A stretch of 64,000 nucleotides of DNA. Origin: Phytophthora colocasiae. Its lineage: Eukaryota > Oomycota > Peronosporomycetes > Peronosporales > Peronosporaceae. The translations under genes were made by a program, and so were the position numbers. Below are positions 45,399-55,037 of this stretch, one piece after another; within the stretch, counting starts at the first letter, position 1; each line of letters opens with the position of its first letter. The stretch spans positions 62,001 to 126,000 of the forward strand of contig JAGKQI010000094.1 in NCBI GenBank assembly GCA_018806915.1. Direction: 5' to 3'. Under the pieces are notes generated by a model. That model searched no databases. It saw nothing but the letters and a program-made list of their open reading frames with translations, and was not told the origin of the DNA.

Positions 45399-46410
45399 AT
45401 GCCTAACCATCTTGCAAATACTGGGAGTACGAGTAGTGTCTTTCGAGAGCAACTACTGCTGTCAGCACTACGGTGCCAAGAGGGGAAGTTCCTGAATTCT
45501 CGCGGCCACAACCTCTTCTATTTAGCAGCTTTTCCAAACGATTCAAGTAATTCGGGAGGACAAGTTAGAGCTGTAGTGCTTTTCCTACACGCTCTAGGTG
45601 ATCATTGTCGGCGGTATAATTTCCTGTACGCAGCTTCTGTGTGAAAACGGTTTCGGAGTCATTGCTTACGACTTCATTAGCCATGGTGCAAGTGATTCAG
45701 AAGATCATGGAGTACGTGCTCACATCAATCGCTTCCGCTATTTCGTCGATGATACAAATGACTTCGTGACGTTCGCTAAGGCGACAATTCTCCCGGAAAT
45801 GGGACAGCCTTCTCCTCGGATTGTCGTTGCTGCGTACTCGTACGGAACACTAGTTGGTATGCACACGGTACTGTCAAGACAACACCATTTCGATGGAATG
45901 TGCTACATCGGGCCTTCGTTATGGATTCATTTGACCCCCACGCTACGACTACAAGCTGCATTTGCGTGTCTTCTTTCGACGGTCTGTCCTAAGGCCCACA
46001 TTGTGCCAGCAATTAAACGCCACTGGTTATGCAGAGATCCTGGATACTTTGAGGATTTCGACAACGATCCACTGACTACCAATACGCAAAAGATCACTGC
46101 ACGCATGGGCTCAGAGACTCTACGAGCAATGCGTGCTCTAGCAATGGACACTCGAGTGGCTCATCCTGACAGTACGTTCAACCAAATTCCTGCGTTGTTT
46201 TTGATCGGTTCAGCAGATCAAGTCGTGTGTCAGCGGAAGGGAACGCGCTTTTTCAGTCGTTTGGCAAGTCGTGACAAGGAAGTGAAAGTTTTTCAAGGCC
46301 TTTATCATTGTTTACTGGAAGACCCGGAGAGGGACGACGTACTGAGGCAAAGCAGCGTTTCCCATAGATCTCATATTTCAACTTGCAATGCATCTCTGCG
46401 TGTTATTTAG
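45399..46410 (+). pseudogene. Frameshifted paralogue of the monoacylglycerol-lipase-like hydrolase
   Basis: The first frame (45,399-45,644) encodes the N-terminus with FLHALGDH. It is followed after a one-base frame change near 45,631 by the rest (CENGFGVIAYDFISHGASDS ... GLYHCLLEDPE) to 46,410. Homology to the upstream paralogue continues straight across the break, so no intron explains it. The nucleophile elbow has changed from GISFG to AYSYG, but Ser, Asp (GSADQV) and His are present. The C-terminal ~25 residues have diverged. It is either a young pseudogene or a functional gene with a sequencing error; the diverged elbow favours relaxed constraint. Confidence 0.75.
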
Positions 46411-46541
46411 TTTATGGAGCCCTTCCCTCTGGAGCTACATTCATACAATTGGTACACTTCTAACGCTGCAGTTTACTCTCAACGCCACTTCATACACTTT
46501 CATCAATACACCAAAGTTTTTCCAGAGGGAATAGTGCGCAT

Positions 46542-47033
46542 CTACGGTGGGCAGTCGATGAAGATGATCGATGGGTGCGAGTCCGGAGTAAGTGGGAATG
46601 TCTGTGGGCTTCGGGTGTGTGGCATGCGGCCGTACTGGCGCGAGTGCGAGTGGCTCGGTGATGCTGACGCATACATTGGCACAGGAGATCCGACCGGTGT
46701 GGAGTTGCAGCTCCATACTTCTTCTTCATTGTGCTTGTGGTAGGAAGTGAGTGCGTGGATCGTGAATCGACGTCGAGTCTTGGTTTGGTACGAGATACGG
46801 CGCTGCTCTTCCTCTGCAACGGCCGTTGCAGCATCGAGTTCATGTTGCATGGATCCATCCAAACCGATCATCGCTCGCAGGTTGGAGCCATGGGAATGAG
46901 CTCGACGCGATCGTTGACTTAATGCCTTATTGCGTTTGGATTTCTGCTTGGTGGTTGCAGTCTCAGTGGATAACCGTGTAGCTTCGTCTTCATTACTATT
47001 GCGTCGGTTGCTTCGGAACCACTTCAACGGCAT
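46542..47033 (-). CDS. Hypothetical basic protein, 163 residues
   Basis: An ATG-initiated frame on the minus strand encodes a polar, Ser/Arg-rich protein starting MPLKWFRSNRRNSNEDEATR. It has basic clusters (KQKSKRNK, TKTRRRF) and a short hydrophobic end. No domain or signal peptide was recognised. The composition is coherent over the entire length and the opposite-strand frames look less protein-like, which is the only support. It may be a nuclear protein; this is a guess. Confidence 0.45.
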   Translation of the reverse strand: MPLKWFRSNRRNSNEDEATRLSTETATTKQKSKRNKALSQRSRRAHSHGSNLRAMIGLDGSMQHELDAATAVAEEEQRRISYQTKTRRRFTIHALTSYHKHNEEEVWSCNSTPVGSPVPMYASASPSHSHSRQYGRMPHTRSPQTFPLTPDSHPSIIFIDCPP

Positions 47034-47681
47034 GGTTGGTAGCTGTAAAAGTGTGTAGACTTGTGATCTAGTAGGCGAGTTAGAGAATGAATCGTGTCGT
47101 CGGACACGTCGTCTCGAGTACTTCTATGCGGCGCACATCTATCGCCAGTTTCCGTCTTATTCCTTCGGCCAAAAGCACGAACAGTTCAGATCTCTCCTCC
47201 CATCCACAATCCAAACCAGACTTTCACTTGCGCGCTCCTACTCACGCGCTACTAAACGCGGCTGTTTTGGCTTTATTCGATGGCATTTTTGAGGTGAAAA
47301 TCCCATCGAGAAGCGTAGAGAAGATCGTTGGAAATAAGTGGCAAAACGGATTTCGAAACGTTTAGAGAATTTCGGGGCGGAAAAGTTTTTAAGCTTATCC
47401 GTGTCAGACAAGTTTCCGGTCACTCTTTTTTTACTTGAGTTAACTATAGAATGGGTCGAGACCTGATTTACTGTGACCACGCAAGTGGTCACTTTACAAC
47501 TACTTGGTTTTTGTATGCAGGTTGGAGGGCTCTGGTGTGGCCCCTCTGCTCCCGCAATGCAAATCTGGAACTGCCAAGACGTATACTTGATGTTTGTATG
47601 GAGATTTCGGTGACCACACGATGGTGTGACCACTTCGCTGTCACCCACGGATACTATCCCAGCACTTTGGTTTACGTGATA
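47034..47681. other. Intergenic, no gene supported
   Basis: Open frames here (47,087-47,365 and 47,451-47,759, +) have no recognisable motif, and the second runs into the MITE. Confidence 0.45.
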
Positions 47682-48167
47682 CAGGTTTCCCCGCCTAATT
47701 TGCAAGGGTCGGACCAAGAAAATTTGCCAGGATGCAAAATCTGCACAGGTAACACATAAACGCAGCAACTACTGAATTAGTGTAAACTTTATTAGTTTGA
47801 GGTCGCGTGGCTTCTCTCGTGCTATCTCGTATGCTGGAATAAACTTGTCCTCTTCAAGTCTGTGCAGTTGTTCATCTCTATCAAGGCGCACGTACACTTT
47901 CTTCTTGCTGGATGGCATGTTGATAATTGATGAATGAGGCTTATCAGCGCTAGCACAGCATATTGCAACAAATAATGTTCATTCTCAGCCTTTCGTTTAC
48001 CACCGTAATGGAGCAACTTGTACTTGTCAAATGCATTCCCGCGTTCCCTCTAGATTACATCTATCTCAGTACATTGGAGAATCTGTCTCAGCAAATCGCA
48101 TCCGCATCTGCACGTCGTCATCAAGGTATATTGCTTGACACAGTTGCAAATTAGGCGGGGAAACCTG
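47682..48167. mobile_element. TA-flanked MITE with perfect 24-bp TIRs (Tc1/mariner-type)
   Basis: Positions 47,682-47,705 and 48,144-48,167 are exact reverse complements over 24 bp, beginning CAGGTTTCCCCGCC. Both are flanked outside by TA, as expected for Tc1/mariner insertions. The element is 486 bp and contains only a 49-codon frame. No related full-length element is seen in the window. Confidence 0.92.
47769..47918 (-). CDS. Short 49-residue frame inside the MITE
   Basis: It starts ATG (47,918) and ends TAG, begins MPSSKKKVYVRLDRDEQLHR and is charged throughout. It could be the N-terminal DNA-binding remnant of the parent transposase, or chance. Function not recognised. Confidence 0.25.
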   Translation of the reverse strand: MPSSKKKVYVRLDRDEQLHRLEEDKFIPAYEIAREKPRDLKLIKFTLIQ

Positions 48168-49094
48168 TAGTGAATTGCGTGGAAGCCGTTTTGCTGAGTG
48201 GATTTAGCGAACAACAAGTTCAGCAACAAGAGGTCTACTTTATTCGCTCTATTTTCTTAGATCGCTCTGAGTACCTGTGTCTTGCACTGAGGCCAAGCAA
48301 ATGCAGGGCAACTGTTGCCCAGCAACGACTATAAGAGTAAGATCTGCCGAGTCAAAGTGGAAAGCCCCGTTGTTGCTTTTTTGCACTGCTTCAACGTGGC
48401 GCTGGTCCAGCGCCGCTGGATAGCTACACCAAGCACCACTACCGTAGTGGCACTACGCAGCATCGGACTCCGAGCATCGGACTCCGCCACGCGCCCACTG
48501 AACTTTGTGCTGGCATTTGAGGGAAGTACATGTACTCTTTGCTTTTTTGCAACGGCTACGAATTGTTGTTTCCAGTGGAATGTGTTGGATTTGCAAACGT
48601 GTCTGTTTACTTGTACAGTGAAGATCTAGCTGCTAACTTAGCAGTGCGACGATCTGCTTCTGCGTTGAACAATACACACACTGCCGCATGAGGACGGCAG
48701 AAGTCATGCCGACAATCTCTACCTCGAACAGCCTAATAAGTGTGGAGTGCCACTAACTTGAAGGTGGCAGTTTTGGAGCAAGAGACACAGGTGGTCAGTC
48801 TCGTTGCGATACTAATTGTCAGAGCACATGTGTATCGTTTTGTTCTGCCAACGTAGCCGGTCTCTTCTTGGCTGTAATGTCTGCGTTCCATTGCTTCATC
48901 GAGGCTTTCGTCGTCGCCTTCCACCAGTGACCAGAAGTCTTATGGCCCTCGCGTCTTTAGCACTGTTAGCGTTGGCTGCAATGATATGCTTGTGTGCTGA
49001 TGATGATCGTAGCAAGTCGCTGGAATTCGTAACGGTCCACCGGCCCTTTCAACGTCCGCCTTAGTGTAATTCCTGCTCGCCATCGCTCCCTAAG
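48168..49094. other. Intergenic, no gene supported
   Basis: Only short frames without motifs, among them a Leu/Ala-rich one near 48,920-48,990. Confidence 0.45.
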
Positions 49095-49109
49095 GCATTC
49101 GACAATTCC
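49095..49109 (+). promoter_or_regulatory. Initiator-like element upstream of START/FYVE-like gene 1
   Basis: GCATTCGACAATTCC resembles the oomycete Inr (the motif of the aminopeptidase gene is TCATTCGTCAATCTT) and lies 21-35 bp before the ATG at 49,130. Confidence 0.45.
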
Positions 49110-49129
49110 CAAGGTCAAGTACAAGTCTC

Positions 49130-51115
49130 ATGAGAAGCGTGCGTTTACAGCTCGACAGGAACCGAGACGTGTCTACAGCGACTACTGAATCAGTAGCTAG
49201 CTCGTGGATGGATGGTGAGCCTCCAGCACCGCCTTTGTCCTTCTCAATCGCATTGAGAGGCTTGATGGCCGACGCTGCAGCTCTTCACGACCGGTTGGAG
49301 TTCGCGACTTTCGTCGGTATCGCGGAGTCACCTCGACTACCCAACTACCGAGACGGTCAAGCTCAATGGAAGCGTGTTGAACGATCCTCGACCTTCACTC
49401 TTCTCAAACGAGAAGACGAAGTACTGGCACTAGTACGACTGGATGCTAGTGTTGAGGAAGTGGCTAGCATTCTAACAGCAACTACCGACCAACTCCATAA
49501 TTCAGCTATGAAGGGTTTGTACGGAGATTCCTTCATTTCAGGCTCAGTGGCGTACGTTGAACGTGCCAACGTCGTTGGACACGAACGGATTTGTCCACAA
49601 CTGACAGTCAAAACGAGTAGTTTCGTCCATTCCGACATGTTGGGCAAGAATGAGCAGTGGTGCTTTGCTGAGACCTTACGCTTCAAGTCTAAAGACAATA
49701 GCTTCACCCTCACTCAAGGTTCATTATCAGCCCAACAAGCTCACTCCTTACCAGCTCGTTCGGCTCAAAATGATAGTTCAAAACGTGTAGCACAACTACG
49801 AGATGTGACGGCTGGGTACTTAGTCGAGCAGATGCCAGGAAGTCATGGGCTGCGAGTGGTTTTCCATGCCATCTACCAGCCAGATAGCGAGAATGAGAAG
49901 CTCAATAGAAGCGAAGGCGAAGCACCTGCGGTGACCCGGAAAGCCGTTCATGCCCGCTTGTTACGTTTGGCTCGAGGTATTTCCCAGCTTTCTCAACTAG
50001 TTCGACGCCGAAGGTTCCGGTCCCAAGTGTATGCAGACCGGTCAGCCTTTGACGTACGCAACCCACGCTGTACGTGCTGCACCAAGAAGCTGAGCTCTTT
50101 CAAGTTGTTTACAGCTGGTGTTCGCTGCTATTTGTGTGGCTATTACGTCTGTGTGACGTGTTCATCGTCCGAGAAAATGGAGGCAATTAATGGGCGTTTG
50201 GCTTCCATTATCGTCTGCAGTCGCTGCAGGAAGAGCGTCACAGCCTGCAACTATGACCACATGATGACTGTCATTCCTGGTCCCGAGCAAGTGCTCCCTG
50301 ACCGAATCTCGACCCACGACTTCCCGATTTCTCCTACTTCTTCTCAAGCTTCCAGTTCTTCATCAGTGCTAACTGATTTTCTAGGCCAAATCATCAACAA
50401 AGGCGTCGGTTCTTCACGTTCTAAAGCTGCACTTTTGGTGCTTGAGCAATTAATCAGTGCTGATCAAGACGAGGCCCAAGTGCAAGCCGACCTGAATGAC
50501 CTTTTACTGAACAAAGCCAGCTTTTCCAAGTTGGCTACTCAAGCATTGGATGTCTCGACGTACCCCGAGGATCTGTCAGCCTGCAAGTTTGCTAGTGCTG
50601 ATTCCCGTCCATATCCGATGCTTCCGACTGTGATTTCCGACGAAAAGGTTAATCAAGAGCCGATGTATCCGATCCCAGCGAATGAGGAGGTGCGCATGGC
50701 TGCTATTGAGCATTTTCGTCTTCATGATGTCGCTAACATCCCGGAGTTGAACGTTATCTGCTCTCTTGCAGCGGCAGAAATGAATTGTCCCCATAGTGTA
50801 CTCACACTTGTGGAACGCAAAGTGGTGACTCTGATGGCAACCAACGATCCGAGCAACTGGGACGTTGGCCGTGGCAATCCACGGGAAAAAACATTCTGCC
50901 AGCATTTCGTCATGGACGACCAGCCACTGTTAGTACGCCACGCCGAAGCAGACATGAGATTTTATCACATTCTCCCGGTGACCATGCGAAGTTTAAGGTT
51001 TTACGCTGGTTTTCCAGTTACCGTTTCCTCAGCGACCAACAATCAGGAACAAGTAGTAGTTGGTGCATTGTGTTGCTTGGATGCCAAACCACATCAAATG
51101 CAGGGGTCTGAATAA
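49130..51115 (+). CDS. START-like/FYVE-like/GAF protein 1, C-terminus truncated by a hAT insertion
   Basis: The 661-residue frame has an N-terminal START-like lipid-transfer region (about 35-300). It is followed by a FYVE-type zinc finger with eight Cys as four CxxC pairs (C314/C317, C333/C336, C341/C344, C363/C366), a Ser-rich linker, and a GAF domain (about 515-655, ending VVVGALCCLDAKPH). The usual FYVE basic motif R(R/K)HHCR is absent, replaced by GVRCYLCGYY, so PI3P binding is uncertain. At codon 657 the sequence enters a hAT element and stops after four foreign residues. The paralogue at 52,174-54,255 continues for about 50 further residues, and a homologous tail lies at 51,935-52,102. 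Most of the protein is intact and could be functional; the terminal helix is lost. Confidence 0.88.
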   Translation: MRSVRLQLDRNRDVSTATTESVASSWMDGEPPAPPLSFSIALRGLMADAAALHDRLEFATFVGIAESPRLPNYRDGQAQWKRVERSSTFTLLKREDEVLALVRLDASVEEVASILTATTDQLHNSAMKGLYGDSFISGSVAYVERANVVGHERICPQLTVKTSSFVHSDMLGKNEQWCFAETLRFKSKDNSFTLTQGSLSAQQAHSLPARSAQNDSSKRVAQLRDVTAGYLVEQMPGSHGLRVVFHAIYQPDSENEKLNRSEGEAPAVTRKAVHARLLRLARGISQLSQLVRRRRFRSQVYADRSAFDVRNPRCTCCTKKLSSFKLFTAGVRCYLCGYYVCVTCSSSEKMEAINGRLASIIVCSRCRKSVTACNYDHMMTVIPGPEQVLPDRISTHDFPISPTSSQASSSSSVLTDFLGQIINKGVGSSRSKAALLVLEQLISADQDEAQVQADLNDLLLNKASFSKLATQALDVSTYPEDLSACKFASADSRPYPMLPTVISDEKVNQEPMYPIPANEEVRMAAIEHFRLHDVANIPELNVICSLAAAEMNCPHSVLTLVERKVVTLMATNDPSNWDVGRGNPREKTFCQHFVMDDQPLLVRHAEADMRFYHILPVTMRSLRFYAGFPVTVSSATNNQEQVVVGALCCLDAKPHQMQGSE

Positions 51116-51926
51116 AAAATTTCAGTATCGATAAAATCAGTTTCTAAAAATAAAAAAACGGATTACTGGGATATTCACAAAAAATAAAATATGATATTTC
51201 TCGAAAATTGCAATACAATATAACATAAGTGCTTGCGCAAGACACAATTGAACTGATGGACGTCCTAACCCGAGAAGCCAGCTCTTTTGCGTTCATTATA
51301 CTCCATACTGACCACCTAACTACCTTAAATCACTGGCCAACAGCGAATCCTTTTGCATGGTGACCTTTTCATTCTCAAAAACTCCCGCTCTGTCTAAACA
51401 GTGACGAACAAAGACATCTGCGCCTACTTCTACGAGAACCTTGGTCATGGCCTCTATCGGTGTAAGCATTGTGGCTCCGAGCGCAAGCAAATCGCCAATA
51501 CTGGATACTCCAACTTGATCGGGCACCTGGCTAATAAGCACGACGGCTTCAAGGACCTATACGCAGCAACGCTGTCTTCCAAGGACAGTACCCTCCGGGA
51601 TTTTGGGTTCGTGTCTGAAGAGACGTCTCATCGCTTCCAGTGGATGAGATGGGTCGTCGAGCGGAATATGCCGTTAAAATGGAAGTCGACAACGAGCTGA
51701 CACGCTCGATGTCTAGATGGAGGTCAGTGTCGTCACGTGTGCTTCTTAACTCTATGCGTGATGTAGCCAAGAAGGTGGGCAAGTCGCTCGAGAAGGCGCT
51801 GGGCAGCTGTTTCGCGATATTGCAGTTATTGCGGCCGCTTTTATTATTGCAGCGTGTTGTATTGAGATTATTACTACTGCAGCAACTACAGCCAATTCCG
51901 TGTAATACTGAATTGGACAAGGCCTG
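51101..51926 (+). mobile_element. hAT-type element inserted in START/FYVE-like gene 1
   Basis: An 826-bp insertion is flanked by the 8-bp direct repeat ATCAAATG (51,093-51,100 and 51,927-51,934), the target duplication length of hAT elements. The ends are CAGGGGTCTG at left and, inverted, CAGGCCTTGT at right, short imperfect TIRs of the CAGG type. Inside is a BED zinc-finger fragment of a hAT transposase, but no catalytic or dimerisation domain, so the element is non-autonomous. Confidence 0.92.
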
Positions 51927-51927
51927 A
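51401..51927 (+). pseudogene. hAT transposase N-terminal remnant with BED zinc finger
   Basis: One frame (51,401-51,700, no ATG) reads YRCKHCGSERKQ ... GYSNLIGHLANKHDGF, a C-x2-C-x(n)-H-x(3-4)-H BED-type finger. FQWMRWVVERNMPL follows, matching the next conserved part of hAT transposases. The reading shifts at about 51,690 into LTRSMSRWRSVSSRVLLNSM and then decays. The catalytic DDE core is absent. Confidence 0.8.
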
Positions 51928-51931
51928 TCAA

Positions 51932-52102
51932 ATGACGAGGTCGGAGTACTGGAGGTTGATGAAACTTGCCAAGGCAGCATCAAGTATCCTCGAAAGAAAC
52001 GCGATTGAATTCATTGCAGACCCGGAGAACCACCCACTCGCGCAAAACCATACCAACGATCCAGCTATGAATGCAAAAGAAACAGCAGCAGTTGCATGTT
52101 AA
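51932..52102 (+). pseudogene. Severed C-terminal end of START/FYVE-like gene 1
   Basis: This 56-codon frame begins with the ATG in the right target duplication and reads TRSEYWRLMKLAKAASSILE. It matches TRAQYWRLTKLAEAASEILE at the C-terminus of the paralogue at 52,174-54,255, and both end AVAC. It is in phase with the upstream gene if the hAT element and one duplication copy are removed. Confidence 0.9.
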
Positions 52103-52173
52103 AGTTTGGGAACTTAGGTTACCGATAGTAAGGATTCGATGCAAAAAAGTAATAACAAAAACTTGTGAATGAG

Positions 52174-54255
52174 TCAGCACGCCACCGCAGCATTACCTTT
52201 TGCAGCCGACTTCTGACAATTTCGTGCACAGGACTTGTGACTCGAAATGTACTCCTTGGCGTGTCTTTCGAGGATTTCCGACGCAGCTTCAGCGAGTTTC
52301 GTCAATCTCCAGTACTGGGCTCTGGTCATCTCATGCGGTTTGGCATCCAGACAGCACAACGCGCCAACAACGACTTTTTCCGTTCCAGATCCTTTGACCG
52401 ACGTGACAGATACCGGGAAACCAGCGTAGAACCTCAAACTACGCAAAACTACCGGTGCGATGTGGTAAAAGCGCATGTCGGACTCTGCGTGGCGCACTAG
52501 TAAGGGTTTATCATCCATGACAAAGTGCTGGCAGAACGTTTGTTCGCGTGGATTGCCACTACCAACATCCCAATTCTCCGGGTCGTTTGTAGCTAGCAAC
52601 GTCACCACGTCTTTCTCCACTAGTGTGACAACACTGTTAGGGCAATTCATCTCGGCAGCAGCAAGTGTACAAAGCACATTAAGCTCAGGGACATTCGTGA
52701 TATCGTGCAGACAAAAGTGCTCAATTACAGCCAAGCGAACGTCTTCGTTTCCCGGAATTGGATAAACAATAGGCTCTTTCACTTCTTGATCTCCAACCAA
52801 AGCGGAAATCATCGGGTACGGACGGGATTCAGCACTTGCAAACTTGCAAGCTTCCACTTCTTTTGGGTATGTGGAGATATCTAACACTTGTTTCGCCATT
52901 TCGCTTGGATCTGTTGCTTCATGCAGAAGAATGGCATTCTTGTCAGCTTGGAATTGGGCTTCCTGTTGCTCGCAGAGCAGAAGTTGCTCGAGTACTAGGA
53001 AAGCAGCTCGGCGACGAGCTGAAGAAGCTTCATCGGAGATTTGAGTCAACATTTCACCCAGCTTTTGACACGACGACGAATCCGTGTCAGCGAAACTCGA
53101 AACCTCCGATGAACTTGGACTGTCGGGTAGCACGCATTCGGGTCCAGATCTCACTGTCAACATTTGCTCATAGTCACAAGCGATGACGCTTTTCACGCAA
53201 CGAGAGCACACAATGATGGACGCTAAACGGCCGTTGTATGTCTCCATCTTCTCCGAAGACGAGCAAGTCTCGCACACGTAATATCCACAGAGATAACACC
53301 GAGTCCGAGCTGTAAAAAGCATGAATTTCTTGGTGCAACAGGTGCAGTGAGAGTTTTTCACGTCAAAAGCCGAGTGATCAGCAAACACTTGCGCTCCGAA
53401 GCGCCGACGGCGTATAAGCTGCGAGATCTCGGAGGCACTACGGGCAAGACGCAATAGCCGCGCTCGAGCAGCTTTTCGACTCACAACTGGGACGTCATCC
53501 TTCCTCTTAACAGGTTGGTGAAGTGCATGAAAAGTAACACGAAGTCTAGGGCCTTCGGTAACTCGTTCTACCAGTAGAGCAGCCGTCACATCACGAAGTT
53601 GAGCCACACGACGTTTGCTGTCGTCTATAGCCTGACGAGCTGGTAATGATTGAGCTTCATTAACAGGAAGGGAGCCCTGAGTAAGCTTGAAACTGCGGTC
53701 TTCCGGGTTTCGACGCAGAGTTTCAGCGTAGCACCATTGCTCATTCTTGCCGAAGAAACCACTGTGTACAAAGCTTGAGGTCTTCACTGTCAGTTGTTGA
53801 TACACTGCATTGTCTTCGTAAGTCTTGGGACGATGTACGTAAGCCACTGAACCGGAGATGAAGGTGTCTCCATAGAGGCTTTTCATTGTGGCAGTGTGCA
53901 ACTCGTCCGTCGAAGCTCCCCAAGCACTCACCACTTCTTCAACACTTGCATCCAGTCGAGCAAGAGCCAACACCTCGTCTTGACGCTTTAACAGTGTGAA
54001 AGCTGAAGATTGTTCTACTCGTTTCCATTGCGTTTGGAGACGAGGAGACTCGGCAATGTTGATGAAAGTGGCGAAGTCCACGCGATCGTGAAGAGCTTCA
54101 GCTTCTGCCATTAACCCGCGAAGGGCAATTGACACTGGAAGTGGTGGCGCAGGAGGTTCCCCATCGGACCAGGAGCTTAACCCCGACTTAGTAGTCTGGG
54201 AAGAGGATAGAGGTTGCTTCGACTGTTTATCGAGATGAAGCAGTACACTGCGCAT
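52174..54255 (-). CDS. START-like/FYVE-like/GAF protein 2
   Basis: The first ATG is at 54,255, giving 693 residues starting MRSVLLHLDK, the same start as paralogue 1. The order is a START-like region (about 40-290), an eight-Cys FYVE-like finger (pairs at about C304/C307, C320/C323, C328/C331, C350/C353) with TRCYLCGYYVCETC in place of the PI3P-binding basic motif, a Ser-rich linker, a GAF domain (about 510-650) and a C-terminal helix ending AVAC. It faces gene 1 tail to tail as an inverted duplicate and shows no damage. In this oomycete family a membrane- or lipid-linked regulatory role is likely, since START domains bind lipids and GAF domains small ligands; the actual ligand is unknown. 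Confidence 0.92.
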   Translation of the reverse strand: MRSVLLHLDKQSKQPLSSSQTTKSGLSSWSDGEPPAPPLPVSIALRGLMAEAEALHDRVDFATFINIAESPRLQTQWKRVEQSSAFTLLKRQDEVLALARLDASVEEVVSAWGASTDELHTATMKSLYGDTFISGSVAYVHRPKTYEDNAVYQQLTVKTSSFVHSGFFGKNEQWCYAETLRRNPEDRSFKLTQGSLPVNEAQSLPARQAIDDSKRRVAQLRDVTAALLVERVTEGPRLRVTFHALHQPVKRKDDVPVVSRKAARARLLRLARSASEISQLIRRRRFGAQVFADHSAFDVKNSHCTCCTKKFMLFTARTRCYLCGYYVCETCSSSEKMETYNGRLASIIVCSRCVKSVIACDYEQMLTVRSGPECVLPDSPSSSEVSSFADTDSSSCQKLGEMLTQISDEASSARRRAAFLVLEQLLLCEQQEAQFQADKNAILLHEATDPSEMAKQVLDISTYPKEVEACKFASAESRPYPMISALVGDQEVKEPIVYPIPGNEDVRLAVIEHFCLHDITNVPELNVLCTLAAAEMNCPNSVVTLVEKDVVTLLATNDPENWDVGSGNPREQTFCQHFVMDDKPLLVRHAESDMRFYHIAPVVLRSLRFYAGFPVSVTSVKGSGTEKVVVGALCCLDAKPHEMTRAQYWRLTKLAEAASEILERHAKEYISSHKSCARNCQKSAAKGNAAVAC

Positions 54256-55037
54256 GGTCAAGAAGAGCGTTGGAGGGATCTCTCGTGTCGGGTGAATTCA
54301 CGAATGGCATCTTAAAAAGGTTGGAAGCCGAAGTGAGACCTTCGTTGATGTTGGGGTTCGTCTTAAGCTTATTCTTCGATGAGGCTACCTGGACATCTAC
54401 GTGCGACTACCAATTGCGCTAGCATGCATTGATCATGATTCCAAGAGATTGAAAACGAACACAAAAGAAGACCACCATGTCAACTTGGTGGCTTGGATTA
54501 GATGGACGTTTGAGCGGGAAGCACGTTCGGTAGAGCTGTAGCAAACGTTGGCGTCGTGGATACCTTGTGAGACCGTTGCAGTGAGAGTAATGTGCCTCAA
54601 CTGGAAGAGACTCATCTGGTGTTCTACATTTAAATACTTGTGTACCCAAGTATTCTTTTTTTTACATTTCGAATATATTTCTGCCTGCTATCTTCTATAT
54701 GTTACCAACAATACACTTCAACGAGGGTCTTGCAATGATGTTGAAATTAGTGTCACTATCACTATCACTAGCGCTCTGCTAGCTACGCAATGCGTAGTAC
54801 GCATGCTGCAGGCTGCAGCATGCAGTGCAGCCGGCTCGTGGGGTTTCCATAGATACCTTGGAAACTTTCCAAGGTATCTCACGGGGTGTAAAGCCGAAGA
54901 GTAGCTGGGCCTCTTTTTAAGATTCCTTCTGATGATATTTTCAGTGCAGAATATGCCGAGAACATCGAAGGATTAAACAATAGTTTGTACTCACAAACGG
55001 AACGAACTGCTCCTTTCTCTTCAATATTTACTACATA
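54256..55037. other. Intergenic region with clustered palindromes
   Basis: No gene is supported. The stretch 54,783-54,879 is rich in perfect inverted repeats. Confidence 0.5.
54783..54879. repeat. Three consecutive odd-length palindromes
   Basis: Perfect inverted repeats, each with a one-base centre, lie in series: CTACGCA-A-TGCGTAG (54,783-54,797), an 11+1+11 repeat starting GCATGCTGCAG (54,801-54,823), and a 14+1+14 repeat starting AGATACCTTGGAAA (54,851-54,879). CGGCT at about 54,830 and AGCCG at about 54,893 could form an outer stem around the last. Confidence 0.85.

Noticed and set aside
46414..46743. 109-codon + strand frame
   Set aside because: It is opposite the more coherent minus-strand frame 46,542-47,033 and has no motif.
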